From: Eutreptiella sp. 'Long Island Sound 2002'
Lineage: Eukaryota; Euglenozoa; Euglenophyceae; Eutreptiales; Eutreptiaceae
Length of the DNA: 64,000 nt
Direction: 5' to 3'
Assembly (NCBI GenBank): GCA_964036045.1
Contig: OZ038379.1
Location: 119,785,206-119,849,205 of the forward strand
Shown: positions 10,651-22,146 of the stretch, in pieces
How positions within the stretch are numbered: position 1 is the first letter of the stretch
Layout: each line of letters starts with the position of its first letter
Program-made: the position numbers and the translations under genes
Notes under the pieces: model-generated
What the model was told of the DNA's origin: nothing
The model's database searches: none
What the model saw: the letters and a program-made list of their open reading frames with translations, nothing else

Positions 10651-11708
10651 CCCTACACAACCCCGCAGCGGTACGGCAGCATCTGGGGACTCGGGGAACA
10701 GGACGTCGTGTTCTGCCTCCGCACCTCCGGCACCAGCACCCGCATCCGGGCGGCCACCCTGGTCCAGGCGGCCATCCTGGGGGAAGGTGTCCGAGACTTC
10801 CTCTTCGACGCCTTCCTCCACGTCGCCCGACACGACCGCCCCCCACGCCCCACCCCAGACGGCAAGAGCCCGCCCCCCAAGGGGAGCCGGATCTGGGTGC
10901 CCCCCATCGACTGGGGGCGACACCTAGTCGGACACCCCGTGCCGGAGCGGGACAGCACCCAGGGCCGCACCCGCTACCGCGAGCCCAATATGGCCCACCC
11001 CCCACCCGGCGCCACCCCCGACAACACCAAAGAGTGGGAGCGGGAAACATGGGTAGCCCGGATGGCCTCCCTGAGCAACTTCCGGCACCACGTCCCGGGG
11101 GACATCCCCATCCCCGACGAACGGCAGCAAGCCCCCTCCACGTACATGACCCTCATGTACAATCTGCACTACACCCTCTCCACCACCCACTACCATGCAC
11201 CCACTGACCACTGGGTGGTACACGGCACCGACTCCCTCCTCCCCGCCGACTACGCCCCCCCCCCACACAACCCAGGCCTCGACACGTACGCCAGGGGGGA
11301 CGACCCGAACGACCCCCACATCTGGGGCACGTGGGAACGCAAATCCCTGGACACGCTGCTCTCCATCCGCAGCGGCAGCCAGGGCCCTGGTAGGGCGATG
11401 TATTGCCTCGCCAAGTGGACCCAACGGACCTGGGGGATCCCCACAAACGGATGGGTGTGGGTCATCACGCTGCGCCCCCAGCAGAGGGAGGCCCCTCCAG
11501 ACCGCAGACACCCACCCCCCGACGCCCCACCACCCTACAGCTCTGCCCATACATGGTGGCAGACCGCCTCATGGCGCTGCTGTGGCCGGGCTCAGACACC
11601 CCCACCCAAAACTACCCCCACCTCACAGAGGAGGACATGCCCGGCATCCAGCGATGTTTCTTCCGCACCCTCGACTACCTCCAGCAGATATGGCCGTCCC
11701 CCGGGTAA
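10651..11708 (+). pseudogene. LINE downstream coding segment, unknown, frameshifted
   Basis: Frame 1 from about 10660 to 11495 reads as ordinary protein with many Trp, Tyr and Leu residues (for example YGSIWGLGEQDVVF at the start). Near 11500 the protein-like sequence moves to frame 3 and ends at 11708 (DYLQQIWPSPG). No known domain recognised. It lies 3' of RNase H in the same element, where most LINEs have only a UTR. It may be an accessory domain of this lineage or part of another related element merged here. Confidence 0.4.
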
Positions 11709-12179
11709 CCCACGTGCCCGCGCAGCCGAGACAACGCCGCCACACCAGCACCAGCACGCACGGATCACCCGGGAAAACGCGCGCACACGCCCGTTGCCTG
11801 AACCCGCACCCTCGTTCTCGCTACTTGCAGGACCCAGCATCTCACGCCCGCCCTCGAAGCCCAGGACCCTCCGCCGTCTCCCACAGCCCTCTCCTCCGCC
11901 TCCGACTGCACAACCTCCACCACCACGACCACCTCATCCAACACCACCACCACGTCCTCATCCAGCACTCCACCCCCCAGGCCGCGGGGGACACCTCCGA
12001 AACGGCCCCCAAACCCGCCCCCACCGCGAGCAACCCCGCCGCCGCCAAGGCCCACGCCCCGACGAGGCCCACACTCGCGACCCAGCCGAAACCCAAGACC
12101 GCCGCCAAACAGCCACCCAAACCCCTCAGCACGCCACGACCGCAACCCGCAGCCAAGCCCAAACCCAAGTCCAAACCCG

Positions 12180-13162
12180 GCGCCACGACGGCAGCGCGAG
12201 CCTGGCCCCCCGAGGACGTCCTCTATGACATTCGGCCCCAGCCGTCCCAGGCACGGAGGCGGCAGCGCCCAGCACGGCGCCCCCCCACCCTCACGGACGC
12301 CGCCGCAACCACCTTCATAGCGGAGCGCGCCGCGGCCGAAGCACGACGCACCTTGTCCTGCCACCTCTCAAAGCCCGCACCCCAGGCCCACGGACCGCCC
12401 CCGACCAGGCCAGAACGACGCCAAGGTCCGCCAGCAGCGTCCCCGCCCCCCTACCAACCCGCGATGACAGCCCACATACAGCGCATGCCCCACTACCGCC
12501 GCCGCCGCGAGTCCCCGCCCAACCCCGAGGCAGAGACCGTGCGCGCACACCCGCGGGTCCACATCCGCGCGCGCCCCCACTCCCCGCGCACCCCCACGGA
12601 ACAGGACTACGAGGAATCCCCCAGGCCCGCCACCGCCACCGGTCCCCACGACCCCGTCACACCCACCCACGCCCACTCCTCCGCCCAAGACCGCAGGCCC
12701 GCCCAGGGACAGTGGTGGCAGCGCTGGACTCACACGCAGCTCTGGGAGCTGCGAAAGTGGGCCCGGGGAGAGCCCTCCCTCAAGGGCCTGGTCCATCGGC
12801 CCCGCAAGGGGTCGGTGAAGAACTGCCGCCTCCGGGCGGCGGGGGGACGGATGCCGCAGGCCGCATGGGAAGCCATGCTGGCTGATGCGCTCCACCCCCT
12901 GGGAGTCCATCCCCGCAACCTCCCAGCGCCCCAGGACCACCCGTATGTCCTCAGGCGCCTGCGGGAGACGCTCCAGGAGACACAGCGAGACGGCATTCAC
13001 TTGTGGGACATCACCCAAAGCCCAGCCCGGCACAAACACACCCCCTCACCACCCCACAAGCGTCGGCGCGCCGATACCGGCGGCACCCACAGCACCCCAG
13101 GATCCCTGCGCACCACACAACACGACGCGCCTGACCCCCCGGCAAGCGGCGCCGCCACCTAA
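12180..13162 (+). CDS. LINE C-terminal coding segment, unknown basic protein
   Basis: The frame 2 reading frame is open from 11195, but only about 12180-13162 looks like protein; the first part is off-frame low-complexity sequence. It is rich in Arg, Pro and Ala, with a more structured stretch around 12710-13010 (Trp-rich start, then basic and helical). It ends at TAA 13160-13162. No family recognised. Its role in the element is unknown. Confidence 0.4.
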
Positions 13163-14476
13163 CCCCGTTACCCAGCAAACCAGCACCACGGAGCGCCACG
13201 CCAGGCCCCGCCAAGAAGTCACCAAACGAACCGGACGCCGAAGGACGCCAACGCACACGACAACGGGCACCACTACGCCCAAAGGCACCGAACCCAGGCC
13301 CGCTACCGTCGCAACCGCCTAACCGAGCCAAAACTCAAACACAAATCAAACCCGAGCCACACCCCGAAACCGCTAACCCTTGACTCCTAACCAGGCCGGC
13401 CGAGGGAACAACGTAACCACAGCCCACACCCACAGCCCACACAGCCGCCTAACCAGCCAGCTCCAGAAGCAAAGAGACACCTCACCAAACCCACCCTGGC
13501 CCAAGCCCGTGTACATCAGGACGCGCGAGCCGCACCCCTGGGGCGCGACCGCCGCCACAGCACCGAGGACACACACCAGAGGACACAACATTATTGCACC
13601 GCCGCACCAGCTGCCCGTGCCTGTGCCTGCAGTGTACGTGCGCCCCTGTTTTTCTTTTTTTTCCAACAAAAAAAAACGAAAATTAAGGGGGGGGGAAGAG
13701 GGAGACAACCACCCATGGCACACGCGCACCGCACACAGCGCGCACACCGGTGAACGGGAGCCAAGTGGCCCAGGACACTGCACACGCAACACAACACACC
13801 GAGCGAGCACACCGGTGAACAGGAGCCAAGTGGCCCAGGACACCGCAGACGCAACACAGCAAACCGCGCGGGCACACCGGTGAACAGGAGCCAAGCGGCC
13901 CAGGACACTGCACACACATAGGGCGGCCGAGGGACAGGAAAGAACCAATACCCCATGGGTCGGACGCACTGGGGCGACCCAGCCGACCCACCGGGCCAGT
14001 GGCAGGAGCGGTACTCCAAGGCCACTGGTCCGAGCCCGGCCAGGCTGCATCGGGGACCATGGCAAACGTCAGCCGGAGCCATGGAAGCAACCGGTGACAG
14101 GTGAGCCGGTACACAGTCCAGTGGGGGGTCACCTACCAAGCAGAGTGGCCCCGCAACTCAAGCCACAAGGGTGAGGCGGTCGTACCGTAGACTAGCGGGA
14201 GCAATACCCCTTGTGGTGAGAGATACTCCACACGGCTGGGCAGCCCCCAGAGCTGCCGCCCAAAGGAGGGAGCATGTGGCCCTACCCATGGACACATGTG
14301 GGGACACCCTCCCACCTGGGACACATGGACCGGGTGGCCGCGACAATGCCTTCCCAAGCACATGCGGGAGCGGCTCAAGAGGCACCTGACATAGGGCAGT
14401 CGGAGGGACAGGACGTCCCCTTGGTAAGACCTTCTTCCTGCAATGTCAAAGGAGGCATCCCGAGCTCCCGAAGATA
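13163..14476 (+). other. LINE 3' untranslated region
   Basis: No convincing coding sequence is seen. The region holds a pyrimidine-A-G homopolymer cluster at 13648-13696, three tandem 65-bp units (listed separately), and a motif of about 20 bp around ATAGGGC-GGGACAGGA present near both 13918 and 14392. It runs directly into the (CCTA)n tail. Confidence 0.6.
13743..13918 (+). repeat. Tandem repeat, 65-bp unit, about 2.7 copies
   Basis: Units starting CACACCGGTGAAC begin at 13743, 13808 and 13873, each followed by GGAGCCAAG-GGCCCAGGACAC. The spacing is exactly 65 bp. It lies in the 3' UTR of the LINE. Confidence 0.85.
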
Positions 14477-14516
14477 CCTACCGTACCTACCTACCTACCT
14501 ACCTACCTACCTACCC
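14477..14516 (+). repeat. (CCTA)n tail of the LINE
   Basis: Eight or more CCTA units ending in ACCC mark the 3' terminus of the LINE. A second tail of the same type ends a short truncated insertion at 22117-22146 that has a target-site duplication. This supports reading it as a retrotransposition tail rather than a random microsatellite. Confidence 0.75.
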
Positions 14517-15648
14517 TGATAGTGGCGCTTGTGGGTCGCTTCGTAAACCTTCCCATATGCACCATATGTGCGGTAGACTTGGTCTAGCGCTATCGAGCTC
14601 ACCATTGGGACATGGGCAAAGCCCTTGCCACGTATGACTCCATATATCTTCCTACAGACAGAGATATATAACATGGGCGTGAGCATATCGAAGCACATAC
14701 CATGCATATAACAGATACCCTCAAAACGTGGCTCCCACCATGGTATGCCATGCCCCTCCATGGACATAACTACACGTTAAAGGTACGTAGGAACCCATGA
14801 AAGGTATCTATGCAACCCCAACACTCATGCGGTACACCTGAAAGTCGCAATAAAATATTCGGTTGCTTGGCCCAAGAGTTGTAAACCACTTTCTACCCTC
14901 TTGGCCACTATCCCTTGCTACACCAGGTATGTGTGCACATCAAAGGCGTTTGATGCTTCCCCAATTTAGTTGAGACCAAGGCGGTTCCAACGCCATTCTC
15001 GAAATTGGTATTCGTCACCGTGAGTCGAAGAAATGACCTTTCAAAGTGGCCTCACGAATCAACTTTGTTTCTCCTTTATCTCCAAGAAAAACGAAGGGGA
15101 AAACCAAAGGAAGGTCGATTCGTGATCGGGGAAAAACGTCGGACCACTCGAGATTCATCATATCAAGTGCGGTGATGTCGAAGTCGAAAATCTGATTCTG
15201 AAAGTCTGAAAAAATCGGATTAATTTTGCGAGTGTATAACATGAAAATTGCGGAAGCAACGAACCCTTTACTGATGAAATCTGACCCTTCATCGGGGTTT
15301 CCGCCAAAATATCTGTAAATAACAGTTAACCATTCGGTTACCGCAAAATCGCGAGCCCGACAGTCGCCGATACATTGACAATCAGAACGGAAGGCTGAAA
15401 AATTACGGAAACATTATGGTAGAAAAACCCTTTTGATTCCTGATATTCCGACATATAAATCTCAGCCGGCGGCGCCTCGGTATTGAATATGGCCGCTCAG
15501 AGCTGAAATGGCCAAGCCTATCACACTATTACATCAGGTTAGGTCGGGTGCATGGGAGAGTATGATATCAGCCACTGGCGGCTTGCCGGCACATAGATAC
15601 ACACCCCAGGTGACCCCAAGATGGCCACGGGGGTCCGAACCGGCTTCA
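14517..15648 (-). repeat. Inverted copy of DNA 3' of pol in element A
   Basis: This 1.1-kb non-coding stretch matches the reverse complement of about 34873-36010, with many substitutions and small indels. The match ends sharply at the LINE tail on the left and at about 15648 on the right. It is probably a remnant of an A-family LTR or 3' region into which the LINE inserted. No coding sequence is seen. Confidence 0.75.
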
Positions 15649-17598
15649 GTGGGTGTAAGTGGTTTGTTGGCTCACGGATCCTGGCGGCATCGGCTGCCTC
15701 TGGTGAGCGTGCCGCTGGTGACTTTGATGGTGGGGGTGGTGCAGGTGATGGTGTTGTTGATGCCGTTGGCATGGGTGCTGTAGGTGTTGTACCGGGTATT
15801 GCTGCGCGTAGGTGCCGTAGGCGTTGCTGGGGGCGGCGGTGCCCCAGGTGATGGCGATGGTGAGGGTGCTGCAGGCGCTGGCATGATCGTGGTGGTGTTG
15901 ATGATTCCGATGGTGAGGGTGCTGGCGGTGGCGTCTTTGGGTGCGGGTCACTGCTTGGCGTCGGTGTGGTCATCATCGTGGTCGTTGGCCGGGGTCCGGT
16001 GCGGCTGGCTTCTTGTGTTGATTTGATGTTGGCGAGGGTGTCTTAAGTCTTTTGCTGGGTGCTGGGGTTGCTGGTGTTGCGAACGGTGGGGGCGTTGTGC
16101 TGGATGTTGGCGCCGGTGAGGGTGCCGTGGGTGATGTACTGGGTGTTGTTGCCGCCAGTGTCGCCGTTGGCTCCAAGTGTTATCGTTGGTGACGGTGTTG
16201 TTGGTGGCGTTCGCGTTTGGGTGCTGTTGGTGGCGCTGTTGCTGTGGGTGCTGCAGTCGTTGGTTCTGGGTGTGGGGCTGGGCGTGGTTGGTCGTTGGGT
16301 GTTGCTGGGCGCCGGCCCTTGCCACTCCTGGCTGAGGGCTTGGTGCGTGGCGCTGCTGGTTGGTTACTCGTCTGTCCTAGTGGTGTTTCTGGCGGCCCTT
16401 CACCTCTCCTGGCGGAGTGCCCGGGGCGCTGGTTCCCGTTGTTCCTTTGTGGTCTTCGTTGTTGGGGTTGGCGGTGGGTTCCTCGCCTCTCCTGGCTGAG
16501 GTTTGTTGGCTTCTTTGGGGTTTCCTGTGTTGTGTGCGTTTTTGGTACGGGCGGTGCTCGCGCCTGTGTGTGTTGTGTGTGTTTGTGGCGCTTGTGTTGG
16601 TGGCGGCCGTGGTGGTGTGTGTTGCGTGTGCGCGGGTGCGTGTGTGGCGTGTTAGTGGTGCGTTTGGATGCCTGCCCTCGCCTCTCTGGGCTTGGGTCGG
16701 CGGCTTTGTGTGGGTGTGGGGATTGTGTGATGTGGTCCCTCCCCTGTCCTGGCTGAGCGGCTTGGCTGTGGTTCCCCGCCACTCCTGGCTGGGGTCTGGT
16801 GGTGGTGGTGCTTTCCCCTGGCGCCCAGTTGCGTGCTCTCCCCCCTCTTTCTGTTGGCTGCGTTGCCTTGCGTGCTGCTCCCCTGGTGTCTTGTCCGGGA
16901 CTACCCGGGCTGTGGTGGGTGTGTGGTGGGGTTGGGTGGGTGGGGGGGGTCCTTGACGCTGGCTGGGGTCCTTCCCCTGATGTTTCCCCTTGGAGGGGCC
17001 CATGCTTGCACTCCCCGTCAGGGTGTAACTCTGTTGTACGGGACCTCCATTTGCATCAGCTCCGTACAAATGGACCTGCTCCGTAGCCAGGCACTCCAGC
17101 CGTTCCCCACACCGGGGTCGGGTACACTGTGGGTTGCAGGGGAGTCCTTGCGAGACAGGCGCGTCTCTTACCTGCCCTGATGGATGGTGTGCCCTACCCG
17201 CAGCCCCTCGCTGGGCATGAACCGCAGTACGTGCCGTAGGGAGTGCTCCTGGTCAGGCCCATTGGTCACCCTCCAAGGCCGGTGCCACCTCGGGCCGCTG
17301 TCCAACGGTCCCGGACGTATCCCACCTTATTGCGTGTGCTCAGGTGGGGCCGATACGGTCACCGGGGGCCCCCAAACCCCTGAGGTTGGGCCCCTCGCCT
17401 GCGTCCCCTGTGGGCTCTCTTGGTCCCATCCCCACCTCCTGCTGTGTTGGGTTTGGTGGTGGGTCTTCCGCCATTCCTGGCTTTGGTGCAATGGTGGTGC
17501 TGGGGGGGCGGCTCCTCGCCACTGCTGGCCGAGGTGCTTGTGTGCGCGTCCCCGGCACTCCGGGCTGGGGCCGGTCCGGTGGTGGCGGGTGGTCCCCT
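15649..17598. repeat. G/T-rich region, possible reversed C/A-rich element
   Basis: The + strand is dominated by G and T (GGTGGTGTTG-type runs), the mirror image of the C/A-rich LINE. The - strand translates into His/Gln/Pro-rich low-complexity sequence like the LINE linker at 9560-10650. Scattered copies of the minisatellite core CACTCCTGGCTG occur from about 16320. Around 16980-17340 the composition is more even. Long open frames on both strands reflect composition. I infer a degraded inverted relative of the LINE, with low certainty. Confidence 0.4.
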
Positions 17599-18031
17599 GC
17601 CACTCCTGGCTGAGGGTCCTGGGTGCGGCTCCCCGCCACTCCTGGCTGGGGTCTGCTGGTGGTGCTTGGGGGGTGGTCCTTTGCCACTCCTGGCTGAGGT
17701 CTGCTGGTTTGTGGGGCGTGACTAGGTGGGGTTCCCCGCCACTCCTGGCTGGGGTGCGGTGGTGGTGGTTGGTGGCCCCTCGCCACTCCTGGCTGAGGGT
17801 CCTGGGTTGGTGTTCCCTCGCCACTCCTGGCTGAGGGCCCCGGGTGCGGTTCCTTGCCACTCCTGGCTGGGGTCCGCTGGTGGTGGTGGTGTGTGGTCCC
17901 TCGCCGCTCCTGGCTGAGGGTCCTTGGTGGATGTTCCCTCGCCACTCCTGGCTGAGGGCCCTGGGTGCGGTTCCTTGCCACTCCTGGCTGGGGTCCGCTG
18001 GTGGTGGTGGTGGGTGGCCCCTCGCGACTCC
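17599..18031. repeat. Minisatellite with GCCACTCCTGGCTG core and 121-bp higher-order period
   Basis: Core copies start at 17599, 17635, 17683, 17738, 17782, 17820, 17856, 17903, 17941, 17977 and 18024. The last seven are spaced 38, 36, 47, 38, 36 and 47 bp, which gives two copies of a 121-bp three-part unit. The final core is cut off by the LTR of C'. Open frames on both strands here are repeat artefacts. Confidence 0.85.
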
Positions 18032-18740
18032 TAGTAAGAAAAAGTCACTGCCATGTCTTTGTTGGAGGGCTTGATCCAGACCAAGCCCCCCTTAAAGCCC
18101 TCTTACTGATGCCAAGACTTATTTAAGTGGTTTTATCTCTCTTTTGAAGCTTAAAGTACACTTTCTCAACGTAACTAGGGTTATAACCCTAGCCCCCCAT
18201 GAGGTTCACCCCTACCACTCAACTGAGCGGAGGTATCTTCCTTCATGGAGGTTATACCGAAATAAAATAGGCATTTCATGCCTACACCTTGGGGGTTGAG
18301 CCTAGTGGTTCCCCACCCCAAGACCCCTATACTCAACTGTTTCTACCACTTATTGTGGTTCTACCTTTTAAATGTTTCGGAATTCAGTTGCTTGGCCAAG
18401 TCATATTCTGTGTCTGGCCTAAGTCCTTTGCCCCATATTCCCAACCAGCTCCATTTTCTCCATAACAGTGCACATGAAGTGCTTGATGCTAACCTGGAGG
18501 CTAGAGTCAGGCCAGTTCTTACTGGAAATCATTTCTTTTATCCATTTGTGATTTAATCTTTGTATTTGAGCCTGCTTTGTCTATCTGCAGCCCTTCTGTG
18601 TTACACTGGATTTCAAACCTATTCATTGATTCGATCCATATCCTGTTCTTGCTCTACTTGCTACTTTGGTTTGCGCTTCCAACATCAAAACCTGCAGGAG
18701 TTCATTAAAATCATTAGGGCACTACTCAAGGACATCTTTC
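18032..18740 (+). repeat. LTR of C-family copy C'
   Basis: About 709 bp, closely similar to 46963-47673 (711 bp). Its left edge cuts the minisatellite. Its right edge is followed by GTAGCAGAGG (18743-18752), a match to the initiator Met tRNA primer site. No TG start is evident (it begins TAGTAAG), so the exact left limit may shift by a few bases. Confidence 0.7.
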
Positions 18741-18742
18741 CA

Positions 18743-18752
18743 GTAGCAGAGG
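18743..18752 (+). promoter_or_regulatory. Primer-binding site of C' (initiator Met tRNA)
   Basis: GTAGCAGAGG matches the complement of the conserved initiator Met tRNA 3' end (TGGTAGCAGAGG). The first two bases of the site are degraded. Confidence 0.55.
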
Positions 18753-18813
18753 CACCCCTTGAGAACCTTTCGAACCGACTCTGAGAAGTAAACAAGCCAA
18801 AACCAGAAACGAA

Positions 18814-19819
18814 ATGTCCACACCATCAGTACAGATGTCTCCCAGCACCTGGCCAATTCGGACTGTACAAGTACAACTTGGCACCAGTGGGCCCACCTCA
18901 ATGAGTGAACCCAAGATCAGAGCCGCATCTGGGTCTCAAGAAGATCCAGTACACAGAAGGGCGGAACAAGAAGCGCCCGGATTAACCACTGAGGCCTCAG
19001 CCGCCCTTGGTGACAGCCTTCAGCATCTCCGCCGAAGAGTTGCTGCGTCAATCTCCAGATCGGTATGCCTTGCTTCTTCTTCAACGGCTACCCCAGCTGG
19101 AGGACCTGAGGAGGAAGGCGAACTCAGAAGGAGAATCAACGAATATATTCTCCTGGACGAGTACTACAAGTCCGTCACAGGCGAAGATGGAGAAGGAACC
19201 ACTAGACGCCTTGGGATCCCCACCGTACACGGACATGGGTTCCTACCCTTACTCCGGCCCACCTACGGACCTGGCCGACACAGTGTCTCTACTCAGGCAA
19301 CCTAGAGGGCCAGTATGGCGTCCGGAGCTGCCAATCACTAGCAGGAGCCCTGAAGTGTGCCCCGCATATGTGAAAGCTCCGCATCTACCAGAGCCAACAC
19401 ATGGGGACCTGGACTGTACGGCCGAATTACTGGCCAAATTACTGTCTGGGTCCGAAGACCCTGATGTGACAGCCAGTTCTCAGGCTGTCAAAGCTAAATC
19501 AGGTATAACTGAACCCTTACCCCAGCCAGCACTGGCCTCACCCCCACCCGGACTGAGCACGTTGGCTGATGCTCTCAAAAGATCAAGGGTGTCCAGATTG
19601 CTACCCAAGGTCACTTGCCCCAGCCCTTTTCATCCCCGCGCTAGGACAGTCCCTATTGCTGAACTACAGGACGTACCTGTGACAGAGACTGAGAAGAGAG
19701 GGCTGTCAGCCCTGGCACCCCTTGCTGGCGTGCCTCGCCCCTCTTCAGGTCCAACCCCAGGGGGTGGCAAGAGTGGAAGACCTATTGCTCAGGCGACCAT
19801 CCAGCTGAAACTCCCGGAG
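18814..19819 (+). pseudogene. Gag of C-family copy C', frameshifted and truncated
   Basis: The translation aligns along its length with the N-terminal third of the element C gag (47752 onward), including the shared blocks RAASGSQEDP, DALGSPP, LAKLLSGSEDPDVTA, LKRSRVSRLLPKVTC and TETEKRGLSALAPL. The start ATG at 18814 is conserved. Near 19195 the reading passes from frame 1 to frame 2. The gene stops at 19819, where the LTR of B' is inserted in the conserved sequence CCCGGAG. The rest of this copy is not in the window. Confidence 0.8.
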
Positions 19820-20343
19820 TGTAAGTGCTGTCCCGGGTTGATGAGAGGGCCGGAGGGCTCAGGGCCGGCTAGGCCCGGGAGACAGCTGTGCGGGGATGCG
19901 ACCTGATTGTTTGTTCCGGTGACTGAGCGGACCATAGGGGAGGTGAGGGCAGCGAGAACACTAGACAAGTCCATGCTCATATGACCCAGAGAAAAATCCC
20001 AGTCTATGAAGAAAATTAATGCGGATGAACACAAATATATCTGAAGGTCTGAATCTGTCTGAAAAGATTTATATAAATCCGATTTTGATAAAAAGTATGG
20101 CCGATTTGGGGCGCGCACGCGCACCAGCGGCAAATGGCGATTCCGGGCAAATCATCGGAACGCGGCGGATTTGCAATGAATGGACAGCGGCGCTGAATTT
20201 GGCACGTCAGAATTATATAGTTCAGTCCCTGCGAATGGTCTGGGGGTCGGCGGTAGCGCCGAAGTGTGTAAAATGGCCAAAATGTAGCCAATCTGGGGCA
20301 GATCTGTGATAATCTGAGCAGATGGGAGTTAGCCGCATTTACA
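19820..20343 (-). repeat. LTR of B'
   Basis: 524 bp; on the - strand it begins TGTAAATGCGGC and ends CAGCACTTACA, compared with TGTAAGTGCGGC and CAGCACTTTCA in element B. The opposite LTR of this copy is not present. It contains the conserved short reading frame seen in the other B LTRs (MDLSSVLAAL start at 19983, reading leftward). Confidence 0.85.
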
Positions 20344-20353
20344 CTCCCCCTCC
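20344..20353 (-). promoter_or_regulatory. Polypurine tract of B'
   Basis: The - strand reads GGAGGGGGAG directly before the LTR, identical to the tracts at 37571-37580 and 60345-60354. It primes plus-strand DNA synthesis in this class of element. Confidence 0.8.
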
Positions 20354-21879
20354 AATAACACACTGGGGTGTGTCTCTGAGTCAACGAAGAACGTAGTGCG
20401 GGTAAGTCCAAGAGAAAAATTGAAAGAAACACTTGATGAGGCAAAATCTGCTCAATCTGACCTGACTTGTGCTGAATTCACATCAAATGGGGATGGATGA
20501 ACCTGGAATGAAGCAGAATGAGGAGTGACGAACAGTCCAACGGACATGGAAACTTACCGTTAAGGGCTAGGGAGCACGTAAACATATCTGTAAGCCATGC
20601 CAAACCATGCTTTGGTTGAGAATGAGGTAGGTTATTGGAAGGTTCAATGGGGGATAATCAAAATGGAGTGAAGTCTCTGGCCCTCTGAGCGTCTTTGCTC
20701 TCGCAGGCACGCTACGGCGTTCTCCACGTACTCTACATCCTGTTAGTCCCGCTTTTGTCGTTCTGAAAGGTATAGCATGTGCTACAGATTTAACGCGTCT
20801 GACGGATTTTCACAAGAATCAACAAGGTTGAGTCTCAATTTGCACGAAGATGGAAGGAAAGAAAAAGTTGCAGAGAGAGGACACAAGGACCAACGTAGTA
20901 TACAGGTCATAATAAAACAGCAAAACATCAGCGTTAACATGGTTAGGCTAAGCCTTAAGCAGATCCTAAAGAAATGAAAGAAGATGACAAGTAAATTACC
21001 CTAAATTTTCCAAGCATGTACGAATCTCCGCGGATTAAGGCGAAATGATGCAGAATGTCTGGAACCGAAACGACTACTGCCTTCGTTTAGAATTAGGTCA
21101 ATATATAATGTCGTTCGTTCAACCCAATTATGCTCTCCGGCACGTTTGTTCGCAAGCATCCAACAGATTCCACAAAAATGTTGGTCTGATGATGATGCAT
21201 CATGATGGGACATGATGGCCCTGAATACTTGGCATGTAGCGCGCCGAAGGATAGCAAGAGGTTCTTTACTGACAGTATACAACTGAAAGACACCGAACAG
21301 TCCTTTATGTACAGTGCCGGCGCTGTCCATCGACTTGGACAAGGCCAATCTTTCGACTGAGTCCCACAAGACACTTGGATTCACCATTCTTGACCTGAAA
21401 CTGAAGGCTTTTGCTCACATTGGCGTGTCCCAAAAATACATCGAAGCTTACGGACCTCAGAGGTTGCTGTTAGAAGTCACTAGAGCCTCTGTCTGAAGGT
21501 TGTCTGAACAATTGACGTCGGGGTTTTGTGCAACAATGGCAGGATGAAGGACAAACATGAGCATTTCAAGGTAAATTTGAGGATCCTGTGCCTGAATCTG
21601 GACTTTGGCTTCATCATCAAGACAGATGAAGGTAAGATCTGAGTTCCTGGCGTTGCAACTGGTGCAGCCAGAACTACGGGGGGTACCTGTAGGGGTGAAA
21701 GTCGCTGCGCAGCGTTTTGGTATGTACAATTGCAGTCCATCTGCACGAGTAGCCAAATTTCCAAAAGTGCACAGACCAACAGAGACAAGATTACCACGAA
21801 TCTGCCTGAGTTAAGCCTGAGTTTTTTTCTTTCTGGATACGGCAGCACACTCCGTGGGCTCCAGTAGCGTTTCTACGTT

Positions 21880-21888
21880 TTGTCTGCC
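21880..21888 (+). repeat. Target-site duplication, left copy
   Basis: TTGTCTGCC, repeated exactly at 22147-22155 on the other side of the truncated LINE. In intact element B the corresponding site occurs once, as the complementary GGCAGACAA. Confidence 0.75.
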
Positions 21889-22146
21889 TAAAGGAGGGGA
21901 CATGCAAAAGCACGGGGGCCCACCCTCTCGGCATGACAAGCAGTCACGCTGGCGGCGATCAGCCCTCCCGGTGTTGCCCGGGGCCGCTTTGTTGGGGGCC
22001 ACCAGTCAGGTCTAGCGGGATGTAAGTGGCCTCCCCTCTTCAAGCGCGGAACCCCTTCTTGTTCGTCACAGCAGCAGCCCCAGCGGGAACCATGGGGCGC
22101 CTCTTCATGACCGAGTGCACCTACCTGCCTACCTACCTACCTACCC
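21889..22146 (+). mobile_element. 5'-truncated LINE insertion with (CCTA)n tail
   Basis: About 258 bp interrupt sequence that is contiguous in element B (near 58850). The insert ends in a CCTA-type tail at 22117-22146 and is flanked by a 9-bp direct repeat, TTGTCTGCC, at 21880-21888 and 22147-22155. A severe 5' truncation with such a tail is typical of LINE retrotransposition. The body is not obviously the same as the 3' end of the large LINE, so it may be a sister family using the same tail. Confidence 0.8.

Larger units (their letters stand above)
1..14516 (+). mobile_element. Large C/A-rich non-LTR retrotransposon (LINE), 5' end outside window
   Basis: The domain order endonuclease, reverse transcriptase, RNase H and C-terminal zinc knuckle identifies a LINE on the + strand. 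It ends in a (CCTA)n tail at 14477-14516, followed at once by unrelated DNA. The sense strand is strikingly rich in C and A throughout, unlike the LTR elements further right. Coding-looking sequence covers about 22-13162 but is cut by in-frame stops and by frame changes near 1886, 8865 and 11500. About 4.6 kb of coding-like sequence follows the RNase H, which is unusual for a LINE. Only the endonuclease-RT reading frame is long and unbroken. The left end is not in the window, so neither full length nor target duplication can be judged. Assignment to LINEs is firm; the clade is not assigned. Confidence 0.85.

Noticed and set aside
14477-14516. (CCTA)n as telomeric repeat
   Set aside because: Short array, internal position, and a second array ending a truncated insertion with a target duplication; a LINE tail explains it better.
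17184-17981. Long open frames on both strands as genes
   Set aside because: They follow the minisatellite period, are open in several frames at once and have no domain character.
17599-18031. CRISPR-like array
   Set aside because: Spacing is irregular, the spacers resemble each other, and the context is eukaryotic retroelements.
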